Under the pieces are notes generated by a model. That model was not told the DNA's origin and ran no database searches. It saw only the letters and a list, made by a program, of their open reading frames with translations. Both the position numbers and the translations under genes were made by a program. 64,000 nt of DNA from Cercozoa sp. M6MM (Eukaryota > Endomyxa: Ascetosporea). Location: NCBI GenBank assembly GCA_040357565.1, contig JBDODJ010000041.1. The stretch is one strand, 5' to 3'. This document shows positions 10,336 to 21,540 of this stretch, one piece after another. The number at the start of each line of letters is the position of its first letter. The stretch's first letter is position 1.

Positions 10336-12537
10336 TCACTGCCAAAGGAAAGCCCACACCTTGGACTCGCTCAAAACGCGTTCGCGTGTCTCTTGCAGAC
10401 GTTGGCGATAGCGGTCATTTCTTCGCTGTGCGCGTTTTTCAATGCGCTGCATTCGTGCACGGTACATGTCGAGTTGAGCGTCACGGTCCTGTCTTCGGTG
10501 GATTTCGTCCTGTAGCGCAGCTTTTGTCTCTTCGAGTTCCGACTGAAGCGACTGAACTTTGTCCTGCAACTCATGCGATGCCTTTCGTAGCATGTCCGTC
10601 GTGTCGGATCTCGCCTCATCTGAAAAAGTGTCTTTCTCTCCACTGTCTGCCTTCGGCGAAATCGATGCCTGCATCCTTGGCGGTTCCGTAGATGAGACAT
10701 TGTCATCCTGCTTACTTTGTAGTGCGTTCTCGACTTGTTCCAGTCGAGTGCTCTCATGCCTGCCTTTCTCAGCATTGGCCCGCTGTTTTGCCATGCTTTG
10801 CATTTCTCTGTCTGCTTCTACAAGCATCACTTCGAGGTCGCGCAGCAGTCCATCTTTAAGTGCTTCCCATTGAACTTCGCCGTTCGGCATGCTTCTCAAA
10901 GAACGCAACACAAAGGCAGCATCTCGCAGACTTTGAAACTGTGACTGTGCTAAGCCTTTCATCAGTGGAGACACGTGGCGTGCAAAGTTGTTGAACTCTT
11001 CGCTCTCGTGCGGCATCGAACCAGATTCAGTCGACATCAATGCACTGTCACTTTTAGATTCGTCCGCTTCATGAAGAATTTCCTCCTCTTCTACCTGTCG
11101 CTGCGATTTCCAACGATCGCGCTTTGCGCTCTGTTGCCGACGATCCTCTGAATAAGCGTACACAATGTCAACGCCCTCATTGGTGCGCAACGTTGAAGGA
11201 GTTGAAACGAAGTGGTTTGTTGGTGGTGCAGAAAGCAGCGGTCCTTCGTCGTCTTCGACTTTAATTCTCAAGCGTGGCTTCGCTTTCTTCGACCTTCGTC
11301 TGTTGGCAGTAGCGTACTTTGCGAGAGGGCTGCGTGCACGCGCTGCCTGTGTGTGCACAATCTCGGCCCTTTCCAGACTGTCAAAGAGTTTCAGATTGCG
11401 CGAAAAATTGGCAGCGTTATCGGTAACACTCAAAACGACACCGACATAAGTGGATGCGGGTGACGCAGTCCAGTAGTCCTTCAGCATGTGCGTAAGCTTC
11501 GAGTCACGAAACTGGAGAAACTGTGACTGAGAAGAGGAAGAGCTTTGTTGCTGTACAGAAGCCGCGCTTGACAGGTGACGAAGCGCCGCTATCAGAACGT
11601 CATAGGATCGTCCCGCAGCTCGATCGCGCGGAGACCATTGAGTAGTTTTGGACTCACGAACAGGAGGACTTCCGAGGTCAACAAATGCCGCTTTCGCTAA
11701 TGTAGTCGCTCGCCAGTGCTGTCTTCTTGCGGAGCGAAGCGCTTCTCTGTCAACAGCTTGATCCGACACATCGATTTGCTCCACGGAAACGAGACAGATA
11801 ATGTGGGTTGCTGCCGGCAGTTGGTGTCGTGCCCGAGACCACACCATACTTATGTCAGCAATATCGTGCACACTCTTTACAGTCTTCAGCACAGCACCTT
11901 TGACCACAACGCCGCTGACGGTACCGTTGTGGTAATCGTCCACGATTCGCAATTGACGCATGCGTTCCTTTCGACGGCGCCACTCTGAACCCAAGTACAG
12001 ATCTTCGTCTAGTTCGCCTCGCTCTTCTTTCGATAGCTGTGCCTCTCGATTTTCGCGAAGCACGTCGCGTAGGCGTCCGGCTTCGTCTGCAACCAGCGAG
12101 ACACGCACGTTGAGCAGTCTCACATCTTCATCGCGCTCGCTAATTTTGTGCGATAGTTTCACAAGTTCTTCGAGAGCTCGCGGAACAATCCCTCTGTTTG
12201 CGCCTGTTGGAGCTCCGCAAATGGTGCGAAAACGCGCTTTGGCGTCTGTACCAATGCCAATTACGCAAACGCGACCACCTTCAAGCATGCGCTTCACATG
12301 CTTGTGGGCAACCGTGTGGTAGATTGCTTCGGAGTTGTCGCGAGGCGAAAACACCTGAGAGAACTCGTACTTCCTTGTCGCGTACGGTCCAAGGAAGTCC
12401 AGTTCGTCCACTCGTCGTTCAATGCAAAGAAGCGCCGGATCACGTGCGAGTCGAATGGTCTTGTTGTCATGTAAGGGTTGAATGTGTCGTCTTGTCGCAG
12501 AACCAGCATGTAGCCTTGCGTACGTAGCTATCGGCAT
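10336..12537 (-). CDS. Kinesin-like protein with degenerate motor domain (predicted ATPase-dead), coiled-coil tail
   Basis: One uninterrupted 733-codon frame with a canonical ATG (12535-12537) and TGA (10336-10338). Residues about 1-396 follow the kinesin motor plan: QVFSPRDNSEAIYHTVA before the P-loop position, GAPTGANRGIVPRALEEL after it, RDSKLTHMLKDYW at about 344-356, and the last motor helix SLERAEIVHT. The nucleotide-binding motifs are eroded. The P-loop position (about 94-101) reads GIGTDAKA instead of the usual GQTGSGKT, switch II reads DLGSPP instead of DLAGSE, and no clear SSRSH switch I is visible. Residues 400-560 are charged and low-complexity. The C-terminus (about 630-720) is a strong coiled coil (ELQDKVQSLQSELEETK). 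Known kinesins move on microtubules using ATP. This one is more likely a microtubule-binding scaffold. It is intronless although its neighbours are intron-dense. Confidence 0.85.
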   Translation of the reverse strand: MPIATYARLHAGSATRRHIQPLHDNKTIRLARDPALLCIERRVDELDFLGPYATRKYEFSQVFSPRDNSEAIYHTVAHKHVKRMLEGGRVCVIGIGTDAKARFRTICGAPTGANRGIVPRALEELVKLSHKISERDEDVRLLNVRVSLVADEAGRLRDVLRENREAQLSKEERGELDEDLYLGSEWRRRKERMRQLRIVDDYHNGTVSGVVVKGAVLKTVKSVHDIADISMVWSRARHQLPAATHIICLVSVEQIDVSDQAVDREALRSARRQHWRATTLAKAAFVDLGSPPVRESKTTQWSPRDRAAGRSYDVLIAALRHLSSAASVQQQSSSSSQSQFLQFRDSKLTHMLKDYWTASPASTYVGVVLSVTDNAANFSRNLKLFDSLERAEIVHTQAARARSPLAKYATANRRRSKKAKPRLRIKVEDDEGPLLSAPPTNHFVSTPSTLRTNEGVDIVYAYSEDRRQQSAKRDRWKSQRQVEEEEILHEADESKSDSALMSTESGSMPHESEEFNNFARHVSPLMKGLAQSQFQSLRDAAFVLRSLRSMPNGEVQWEALKDGLLRDLEVMLVEADREMQSMAKQRANAEKGRHESTRLEQVENALQSKQDDNVSSTEPPRMQASISPKADSGEKDTFSDEARSDTTDMLRKASHELQDKVQSLQSELEETKAALQDEIHRRQDRDAQLDMYRARMQRIEKRAQRRNDRYRQRLQETRERVLSESKVWAFLWQ

Positions 12538-12884
12538 TGTTTGTGCGTAGTTTCTTCAGATTCACACCTGCCCTCTATGTGTCAGTACAGCTCACAGATC
12601 GCTTCAAAAGTAGAGTAGTGAAGGTAGACCTACGAAGCGAAAGACTGACACAGCAGCCCGACAGACCACACACCTTTACGCCGGGATCGTCTGCGTAAGA
12701 TTTGGCTGGTTTAGGAGTTGAATGGTTCCCACATTTATCGTATTTCCGCTTCACTTGGCAGTTATTTTCCGGTCAAATCCACCCGCCTGGGTAAAGACAA
12801 ATACAACACCCAGCGGTCACAACTTTACGGGATGGTGTTTGATGGTTCGTTAGCACTCTGGGCGTCTCAAAGTTTGCTTTAGAT
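12538..12884. promoter_or_regulatory. Divergent intergenic region, kinesin-like / BBS4
   Basis: These 347 bp separate the ATGs of two genes running apart, so both promoters and 5' leaders must lie here. I see no obvious TATA box or X-box-like ciliary element, but I could not scan with a motif model. Confidence 0.5.
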
Positions 12885-14531
12885 ATGCAAGAGAATATCA
12901 CAGAGGCAGCGCGAGAGCCAACGCGCATGAATTGGCTTCTGCACAAGTTGTATTTGGTAAGATATCCAACTGAATGTGCTTTTTCCCATTGTATCGCCAA
13001 GTATCAACAACGTTGAAAGTAGCAACGAGACTGGGAGCAATGTGAAGTGTTGTGCCGAGAGGAGCTAAGCACCGGTGACTCACAGTGCGTGCATGCGCTG
13101 TTTCTGCTGGCGTCGATGCAGCGACAATCTGGTGAAGTGAAAGCTTCATTGCAAACGCTGCGCGAGGCAATCACAATGACGGCTGAAATGTCACGCGAGC
13201 AAGTGCTTCTCTTGAGGCAAGTCGCTCGATCACTGCAATTGCTAGGTAGGCACCGCCAAGCACTGCGTGTTCTTGACGAAGCTACTGCCGTCCAGGCAAG
13301 TCTCGTCAACGAGTCCGACAACGCGGGTCTCCTCACTGCAGAAAGTGACTGGGAACTGCAACACTTGCGCGGCACGTGCATTGCCGCTTTGGGCGATACC
13401 GAAGCCGCAATAGACGCTTTCGACGTATCCAGTTGCAGCTATTTAGCAAAATGGAAGCTGGGCAGCTCAAAATGGTTTTCTTGTGTATAAAGGCCGCAAA
13501 CGCAGCGCAACGACACGATCGCACCATGCTCGCGCTGGCTCGTCTCTACGAAGACGCTGGCAGAACTGCTGACGCAACCGACACGTTGCTTGAAGCCGCT
13601 GAGTGCGTTGGCTTCTGCTTGCCCCAGCATGACTCTTCCATACAAGTGTGTTCTGTAGGGTGAGTCCGGAAAATCCCGATGTACTGACCGCACTCGGTTT
13701 GCACTTTCTGCATCAAGGAGAGGCTTTCCGCGCATTCGATTTTTTCGGCAAAGCTTTAACTTACGATCCTACTCACGCACGAGCACTTCTTGCCGCCGCG
13801 TCGGTGATACAGGACAACAAGGACTTTGACGTCGCTCTCGTTAAGTACCGCGTCGCAGCACAAAAGCTGCCGCACTCACCACAAGTGTGGAACAACGTGG
13901 CCATGTGCTTCTATGGCAAGCGTCAGTGGATCGCCGCGATTTCGTGCCTGAAGCGTGCGAGATACCTCGACCCCTTGGAGTGGATTATTGCGTACAACCT
14001 AGGTTTGTGTCACTTGCGCACACAGCAATTTGCCAGTGCGTGCCACTTCTTCACTGCTGTGTCGAACCTGAAGCCAGTAAAACTGCAGTTCTTTCTCTTT
14101 TTTTTTTGGTTGACTGTGTACGATGTGTGTCATTGTACCAGACCTTTCCTTTGGGACTTATGTATTTGGGAGTCGCACTCGCCGAATTGGGTGACGTACG
14201 CAACGCACTGTCAGCCTTCACGCGTGCGATCAAATGCGACGAAGAAAAGAAACAACCGTTGGTCCATCTCAACTTTGCGCTAGCCATGTTGAAGGCAGTC
14301 GCATTTCTCGGCACCCCCGGCAGCTCTGTATTTTCTTCAAAAGAGCAACGAGCATTGTTGCGTCGACTCATCACATCCGTGGAGACGAGTGATGCCATGC
14401 TGCATCCTGCAAAAGGCAGCAACATGTCCGTCGCACACATAGACGAAAACGACCTCCCTTTCATGCGTGAACAACTTGCACACACAAAGCAGGCGTGCAC
14501 GCTGCTCTCTGAGCAGTTGCTTTCCGGCTAA
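12885..14531 (+). CDS. BBS4: BBS4, BBSome TPR subunit
   Basis: BBS4 is a TPR-repeat subunit of the BBSome, the coat complex that carries membrane proteins in and out of cilia, and it contacts the PCM1/dynein side of the basal body. Five exons can be fixed: 12885-12956, 13023-13424, 13493-13602, 13659-14076 and 14142-14531. They sum to 1392 nt, exactly 463 codons plus stop. Alignment by eye to animal BBS4 is clear along the length: [122 protein letters not shown], and [16 protein letters not shown]. The N-terminus is short and the C-terminal tail unlike the animal one. The gene implies that the organism builds cilia. It is head to head with a kinesin-like gene. Confidence 0.96.
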
Positions 14532-14965
14532 CACTATGGCGGAGACCAGACGATGATGATGTACAGTATGGTAGTTAGTTAAGTAGTTTGGTCTTGTACG
14601 GGGAAAATCCCTGTCGTCAAAAAGTGAAAACCTTCCAGGGGGTACAGTAACTACCTAGACATACCAAACACCCAAGGGAAAATAACAGGGTCCGATAAGT
14701 AAATTTAACTTCGGAAAGCCCACAACGCCTAATGGTTGAATTTTTCAAAAACGCCCCGCCAATCTGGGGCATACCCCGTTAGTAATTTATATATGGAACG
14801 TGCATAGGCTTCACTATTGTAGCGAAGTGAGCCGAGTTCACTCAAAAAACACGATATCATCTCGAAGTCGCTTGTCAGTTTCGTCGCGCAAGGGCTGCAA
14901 GAACGGGCTCAGCGAGCACACTTTTCTGTCCTCATGGTAAGCAATACAACCAAACATTCGGTTAC
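14532..14965. other. Tail-to-tail spacer, no gene seen
   Basis: 434 bp between the stops of BBS4 and the helicase. The stretch is slightly AT-richer than the flanking exons. I see no conserved frame and no structured RNA. Confidence 0.55.
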
Positions 14966-17472
14966 TCACGTCTCTGCACTAAGAACGAAATACCCACGCT
15001 GCAAACGGTGTTGTGTGACGTGAGTGAGGACGAGCTTGTTGCGTGCGCGTGTCATGGCGACATACAGCACGCGCCGTTCCTCCTCAAGGCGCGCCTGAAG
15101 GCAGCGATTATCGTACTCGTCATCAGCATCGCTTTGCAGCGCTAGCCACAACGGTAGTGTATTTAACTCCACCCCTGTCACACAACACGTATCATTGTAA
15201 ATTTTGTTAAAGTAGTTGTACCAGCCACAAATACAGTATCCCACTCGAGTCCTTTTCCAGAATGAATCGTGCTCAACTGAACGACGGAATCTTGGTTGTT
15301 TCGTTTTCTTTGCAGCGTCACGTGCTTCTCTAAAAAGCTGCGCAACACCGCTTCCGAGTCTAACACAACACAAATTAAGACAACGTCAAAGCACATCTTT
15401 CTGTGGTTTACCTGCGCTTTCATGTATGCTTCTGTTGTTTTCACGTTCCTGATGCTGCCCGAGACAAAAAGACAAAGCATTCACCCAGATTGGTATTGGA
15501 AGTATCCGTGGGCTACCTGCTTTAAAATGGATTGAAAGGTCCCAAGGTTTTGCCATCGCGAAGAGTTGTCTACAAAACATATTTCAATGAGCCAACTTGA
15601 TGGTCAACTAACTATAAACTTATATTTAATTTAATTTAAGTTTACTGTTATATTACCTTTTTGCTTGCTGAGGTAGTCATAGTATCCAACCCGTTGAAGC
15701 TGTTCAGAGTGCCGATTACGAGGGAAACAAAAGGTTTATTGGACAGTTTAGGTAGACGTGAGACTTACTAGATTGTGCAGAACTGTCGACAGTGACATTT
15801 CTCGCAACTCCTTTCGCGCGTCCTTAACGTGCGACAGCAGCTCTTGCAAACCTGTGCATTTTTACAAAGTGGCAACCTAAGAAGTACCAGCGAGACAAGC
15901 GTACCTATCAGTGCAGTTGATCGCAGCCTTTCGCTGTCCTGAAGCACTGTTCGCTCAGTTTCCGACAAACTGCATAAATCCAAATTTGTAAATTCAACAG
16001 GCAGGGTAAAATGTACAAAGCTGCACATTTTTAGCTTACAGTACCTTTCGCTGTCTTCCGTGGATAGCAGTCGCGCAGCATGCCACACTGACTTCTGCAC
16101 TTTCAAACAACAAATATGTACAAGTGTGGACAAGTTAATATACTAAGAGTAGACCTAACTGAGGAATTACTTTGGGTAGTGTCTTGGCCAGGTTCGCGAT
16201 GTTGGAGATCTGTACGTCCCCGAGACCTCTGGGAGGAACGTTAATGATGCGCGAGAAAGCAGTGTTGTCGTCGGGGTTGAACAACACGCGCAGGAAACAC
16301 AAAATGTCCAGGCACTCACTCCGGTCCATAAACGACGGCGCTCCGCGAATTCTGTGAAATAGGGCAGTAAATTTAGAATCGCGAAGGGTCCTCAAAGGAT
16401 ATGACGCACACATAAGGAACTCCGTGAAAGAGCAGCGCCATTTCTATAGCTCGAAACATTCGCTTGACACGCACCAACACCGCTCGTGACTCTGGCTTTT
16501 CGATGTCTAAATTTATTGCACACGCCGTATTAAAGTAATTTCTTCAGTAGTAGTTTCTGTACCCTCCGCAAGCAGCGCAGCAATGAAATTCGCTTCCGCT
16601 TTGGCATCAACTCTACAGACCTAAACATATCAATGCTAAGTAAGTTGATGTTTCAAGTTCTCAGATAGAAAGGTATATACCACGTGCACTGGCGGTCCTT
16701 TCGCTCCATTGCACGAATGAAGCGTCGGACTGCTACGAAACACAAACAGTCAAGCTAGTTCTACCGAAAACAGCTACAAAAGCTGTAGTACTTGGACATA
16801 GAGCCGCCATTGATAACTTCAGTCGAGCAACGAAGAATGGAATCGTGCGATCGATAGTTCTACACTTTCCCATTCGCTTTTGCTATGCTACAGTAGTAAG
16901 TTGAGCAGTAAACTCCAGCATACAAGGTCAAGGGAGATTTGCTCCACTGTCACAACACAACAAAGTTAATCAGTTCAAAGCAGCAAAATAGATGATGCGA
17001 GAGCGTACTCTGATTGAAAGTGCGCTCGAAGATGTCAAAGTTCTCGCAGGGCTCAGCTCCTCGGAAACCATAGATACCCTGGTTCCTGTCACCAACGACA
17101 AATATCGACGGCGTTTCGTTCTTTCGTGCCAACTCTGTGGCGATTTGGAACTGAAGAGAACTGGTGTCCCTACAAATAATGTAATTTCAGTTGCTGTGAA
17201 GGATTAAATTTACTAGCTAGGATGCAAACTAAAGGTACTGAAACTCGTCGATGACGACATGCCGGTACTCGGACAAGTCGACTTCGTTGTTCTTCTGTGT
17301 AATGGTATGAATGAAAGTGCAACTGAAGGTTTGATTTATGGTTACGAGCAAGTCGTACGCACGCAAGAGCATATCAGAGAAGTCGATGCACTTGCGTTTC
17401 TTGAGCAGTAGTTCGTATTGTGAGTACACTTGATAGAGTACTGGGAACCGAAACACACACACACACACACAC

Positions 17473-17522
<50 letters not shown>

Positions 17523-18656
17523 TCAAGCAATGAAAAACAACAGAGTAGACAACAACTGCAACTGTACATTGTTCCTTGCAAACTTTCTTAGGGTCCGACA
17601 GAGTGTGCTTGTGACCTGCGCACTCTCCATGTTAAATGCAACATAATATCTGACGCGATAGGTTGCAGTAGTACGAGCAAAGTAGTCTTCGGGAGTGACA
17701 CGCCGGCATTTCATCGTGGCTATGATCTGGGCCAGATCTTCCTGTATCATTTGAACAAACTTGAATGGAAAAGCCGAAAGTTGTAGCGTTTTAGTTTATT
17801 CACCGAAGTATAGAATTGATCGAATCGACTTTTGCGGATTTGTTGCAACGGTGTCCGCAGTTGCCTCAATGCTTTTCTCGTCAGGCGTATCTAAGGACAA
17901 AAGCAGACTCCTGGAAAGAAAATAACGTGGAATGACAATGTTACAGTTTTCTTCTCGTCAGCGATTGTGTAGTCGGCTTCTTCCAACACACCTTTTCCTA
18001 CACAGAATGCCTTTTTCAAGTCAGTTCATATGTACGCGTATGTGTACTGTACCGTGTTGTTGCACAATCATGTAACAAAACGCATGTATTGTCGCACACC
18101 TAAAGTACACCCAACACAAACTAAAGACGCAACTTCAGAGTAGAAACTAATGCGGTGTGTTACGTGACGCGAGCTCGATCGACGTCACTGAGTTCTTTCA
18201 CGCGTTTGAGCAACTCACCTGCTGCCTACGTTCAAAGTCGAGTAAATCAAAACCCTCGTACTTAATACGTTTCTTCTACTGTAGCAAAAACCTTGTTCGA
18301 GAACGTGACAGCGACGATTTTTTCCTCTTCTGGCGTGTTTCTTTTATGTTGCAATGACAATGTGATGCGTTTTTCGTCATGTAATGTTATCATTACTCGA
18401 GCAGGTGATTAATACGATGAGCAATTACACGAGTCTTTCCTGTACCAGGACCGGCACTAACCATCTGGGGGGGGGGGGTAGGGCAGAGTGGGCATACTGA
18501 TAGGAGCGGTGCGCTGTACCGTGGCCGAATAGGGAGGGCGCTGGACTGCAAGGTTTTGCTGAGAGTTCAGCGACTCTGATGCCAAACAGCACCTTTGAAT
18601 TCGCTGCACAGCAGCGTTTCTGCACAACGCACGTGCAAGCGCACGGTGCAAGAGCA
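14966..18656 (-). CDS. SF1 UvrD/Rep-type DNA helicase, probably mitochondrial
   Basis: Superfamily 1A helicases unwind DNA 3' to 5' in repair and replication-fork restart. Seen in order: the Q-motif-like LNSQQNLAVQ, Walker A SAGPGTGKTRVIAHRI (first codons at about 18460), YELLLKKRKCIDFSDMLLRA, motif II VVIDEFQ (about 17230-17260), motif III FVVGDRNQGIYGFRGA, LFNPDDNTAFSRIINVPPRG, the motif V region LSTIHSGKGLEWDTVFVAG, and motif VI EERRVLYVAMTRARNK. It ends SAET with TGA at 14966-14968. The start ATG at 18654-18656 gives MLLHRALARALCRNAAVQR, which is rich in Arg and Ala, lacks acidic residues and looks like a mitochondrial presequence (inference). There are many short introns, one with a (TG)n tract and one with a C tract running into the acceptor just before Walker A. 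Two segments (about 15.5-16.1 and 16.4-16.9 kb) are poorly resolved. Confidence 0.9.
17456..17520. repeat. (CA)n microsatellite inside a helicase intron
   Basis: Nearly pure CA repeat on the plus strand, so (TG)n on the sense strand of the minus-strand helicase gene. It sits between the exon ending near YELLLKKRK and the upstream exon. Confidence 0.9.
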
Positions 18657-18950
18657 TTCGATATCCTACCGCCAATCCAGTTTACGATTCGCTGCGAATC
18701 ACGAGGTCACTTTTGATTTTAACTTGGAGGATGTCGCCGCGAAGAATACGAAAAAACAATGCACTAACTGAAAAGGTCACAAGAAACCATGTGACACAGT
18801 TGTGATCCATGTTACACTGAAGCGTAAAGTTAGATGTCCCAAACCTGTGAACGCATTTCATTTGCACACAGGACACTATGGAATGCGACAGCTTCGGCTC
18901 GATGGTTTCCTAGTTTGCCTTTCGAGAAGGTTTTCTGCGCATGAGCTGCG

Positions 18951-21540
18951 TTAGATCAGCAAGCTCTCCATGAGTTGCTGACGGCGGTTCTTCTCTTCTA
19001 GCTCGTGTGCGAGTTCTTCGCTGACCCTGGAGATGATGTAAGTGGTCCAGAGTGTTTGTGGGGAATGCAACAGATGTATACCATTCTTGATCGACCCGAA
19101 TGCGCGTGCTGAGATCACTAGCTTGTCTTTCCTCGGAGGAGAGTTTCTCCGCCCTGCAATTGTTTTTATTGCTCACTGACTTTTTTTAAAGTTATTGATG
19201 TGTACCGAGGGTGCTGCTCGAGTTGCACGCCAACATCTGTGAGCAGTTTCTCAACTAGCATGCTCAGACGACGTGCGCCACTGCCAGCCAATCATTGCAG
19301 ATGAACAGTAAGAGATGAATCGTCTCTGTGGAGGACTCACAAGTTGTCTGTCTTGTTCATCTCTTCCGCAATGTCGGCGACTACATTTTAGGCATCAAGT
19401 ATGGGCCTCGTATCGAGAGATACTAGCATACCTAAATCAAGAGCTTCGTCGGCAAAGGTCAGTTCGATTCCTTCAGGTCGGAGCAACTGACCTGTCTCAC
19501 AACATGTGCTCATATGGCAAAATTTGTCAGTGAACAGCTCACTGTGTACATTTTTGAGAAGCGATGGAGTGCGGTGACTGCAGGATTTCCAGCAGTTCAT
19601 CCTTTGTCAAAGGCGCCAGATCCACCACGTTGGCCAGTCGGCCTCGTCTGCAGCACACAAGCTTACTTGAATCTTACTCCTACACGGGTATGCAGCAACG
19701 TTAGAGTACAACTCAGGGAGCATGTCTTCTGGCTTTGCCACAAGAAATGCACCAGCACAAACGAAGAGAATGTTGTCGGTTTTCATCGTAACTTTGTGTT
19801 TATACAAGAAGGAGAATACATGGTGTGAATCAAGTCAAAATATACTACTGTAGTCAAAGTACCGCCACGGCGTTGCAAATTCACCTCACTGCCGCTCAAC
19901 TGCACACGTGAGATATAATTTTGTTTTGTTTATTGTCAGTAGAACAAGCTGCATCGAAACATTGCAGGGTACCAGAGGAATGAGGTCACGCTGAACACCA
20001 GAGGTGCTAACGCTTCCATGTTGTCCTGAGAAGTTGTACAGACAAAGTGAACATACAACTAGAGACTTTACAGAAAAGCTTGAAAGAGTGCGATAAAATG
20101 TACCATTGCCGACGGACATGGCGAGCTTGTCAATTTCGTCAATGAAAATGACGCCAGAACTTTCGGCCATTTGGAAGGCCTTTTGTTGCCAGTCTTCTTG
20201 CTATACAGGCGGTGTATTTCTCTAACAGACTTGTACGCAACAGAACAGAAGATCGCAAGGCGGTACCAACAGGTGCTGGACCATGACAGTTTCTGTCGCC
20301 AACATTAGAGCATCTCTAAGCAAACAGCGGTGAAACTGCTTGCACCTCAGAAGGGAACTGCAATTACCGTCCATTGAGGTACATGGGGTAAGACACTGGC
20401 ATTGATGTGTCATTGTACAGGTCCGACCACCTGCGTAGGTTAAAGTCAATCGCAATGAGAAGAAAAAACTGTAGATACAGTACCGACGAGTGTTCTCGAG
20501 TGGAATCCTGCTGGTGTCCCACTTCTGCTCCAGCAGCGACGCGAGCGACAGCTTCTTCTTCTGTTTCTTCTCTTCTGTTCGTATACTCGAAGTATCAGTG
20601 TTTTCTCTCTCTCTCATGCAAACACACACATACACACATGCAAACACACACACGCAAGTCATAGCTAGCCAGCTTACTCTTGGTTTTGGCGTTCATCACA
20701 GCAACGTCTGCGCTGGCTTGAACATGTGGAAACCACGGCTACAGGGATCAAGCACGGTGGTTTACTGTACTGTGGGTCCACTCAGTCAAAAAATTGAAAC
20801 TGACCTGAGCGACTGCCCAGCTGCGCAGGAGCCCTTCGCCCTGTACAAAGTAAAATCAGTTTAGTTCAACCGGAGCATCTTGAACTGGCTGTACTACATA
20901 TGCTGTTTACCTTCTTTCGCGCATTGGGATCGTCTCGCATGCTGCTGCGTGCCATTTCCAAGTACTTTGCCTCTGCAGCATCGACAAGGTCGTCCAGAAT
21001 TTCAGTCACAGCACGGCCGACGTAGCCAACCTGCGAGAAGGAAGTCGCGTTGGTCGAGATGAACGGTGCGTTGGTCAAGTCGGCCAAACAACCTGATCAT
21101 CACACGCAACAGATGAGCCAAGAAAATGGAGCTAAGAAAACCATCACTGAGCGGTAAAATACGCGACAACTCCGTCTTGCCGACGCCAGAGGGGCCCATC
21201 AGCAGAACATGCGACGGTCGGTACTTGCGCTTGTCCTACGGGTTGTGCAAGTAGACCTTTCAGTAGAAAGCGCGTTACCACAAAAGGAGACAACTTTGTC
21301 ATGCGCCAACGCGTCCGAAAGGCCTCCACCAGCCGCTTCTTGGCCTGTGTAACGAAGCTACAGCATCCAGTTGACAGTTTCGGTTCAGTTTACCTCGTGC
21401 TGCCCGATTACGTTTTCGTTTAAAAAATCAAGCATTGCTCTTGGTTTTAGTGCCATCATTTTGGTCGACTCAAAAGGAACACACTCACTGCTGGACACAC
21501 ACCGAGTGGCACGTGTGACCAGCTTTCGTCTGAACATCAT
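18951..21540 (-). CDS. hslU: HslU (ClpY), ATPase subunit of the HslUV protease, mitochondrial type
   Basis: HslU is an AAA+ hexamer that unfolds substrates and feeds them to the HslV peptidase. Eukaryotic copies act in mitochondria. The first ATG (21538-21540) gives [18 protein letters not shown], a plausible mitochondrial presequence. Then follow [17 protein letters not shown], Walker [10 protein letters not shown] (about 21170-21200), the pore-loop motif [19 protein letters not shown], Walker [16 protein letters not shown], the [10 protein letters not shown] block, [20 protein letters not shown], and the sensor-2 region [13 protein letters not shown]. The C-terminus needs one more intron (starting at about 19082): spliced, it reads [19 protein letters not shown] and ends MESLLI, with TAA at 18951-18953. 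The hydrophobic final residues match the HslU tail that docks into HslV. No HslV gene lies in this window. Key ATPase motifs are intact. Confidence 0.95.

Noticed and set aside
18910-19176. Basic C-terminal extension of HslU read straight through (ending KPSRKAN)
   Set aside because: Splicing a further GT-AG intron gives the conserved HslU ending with a hydrophobic tail, so the basic extension is intron plus wrong frame.
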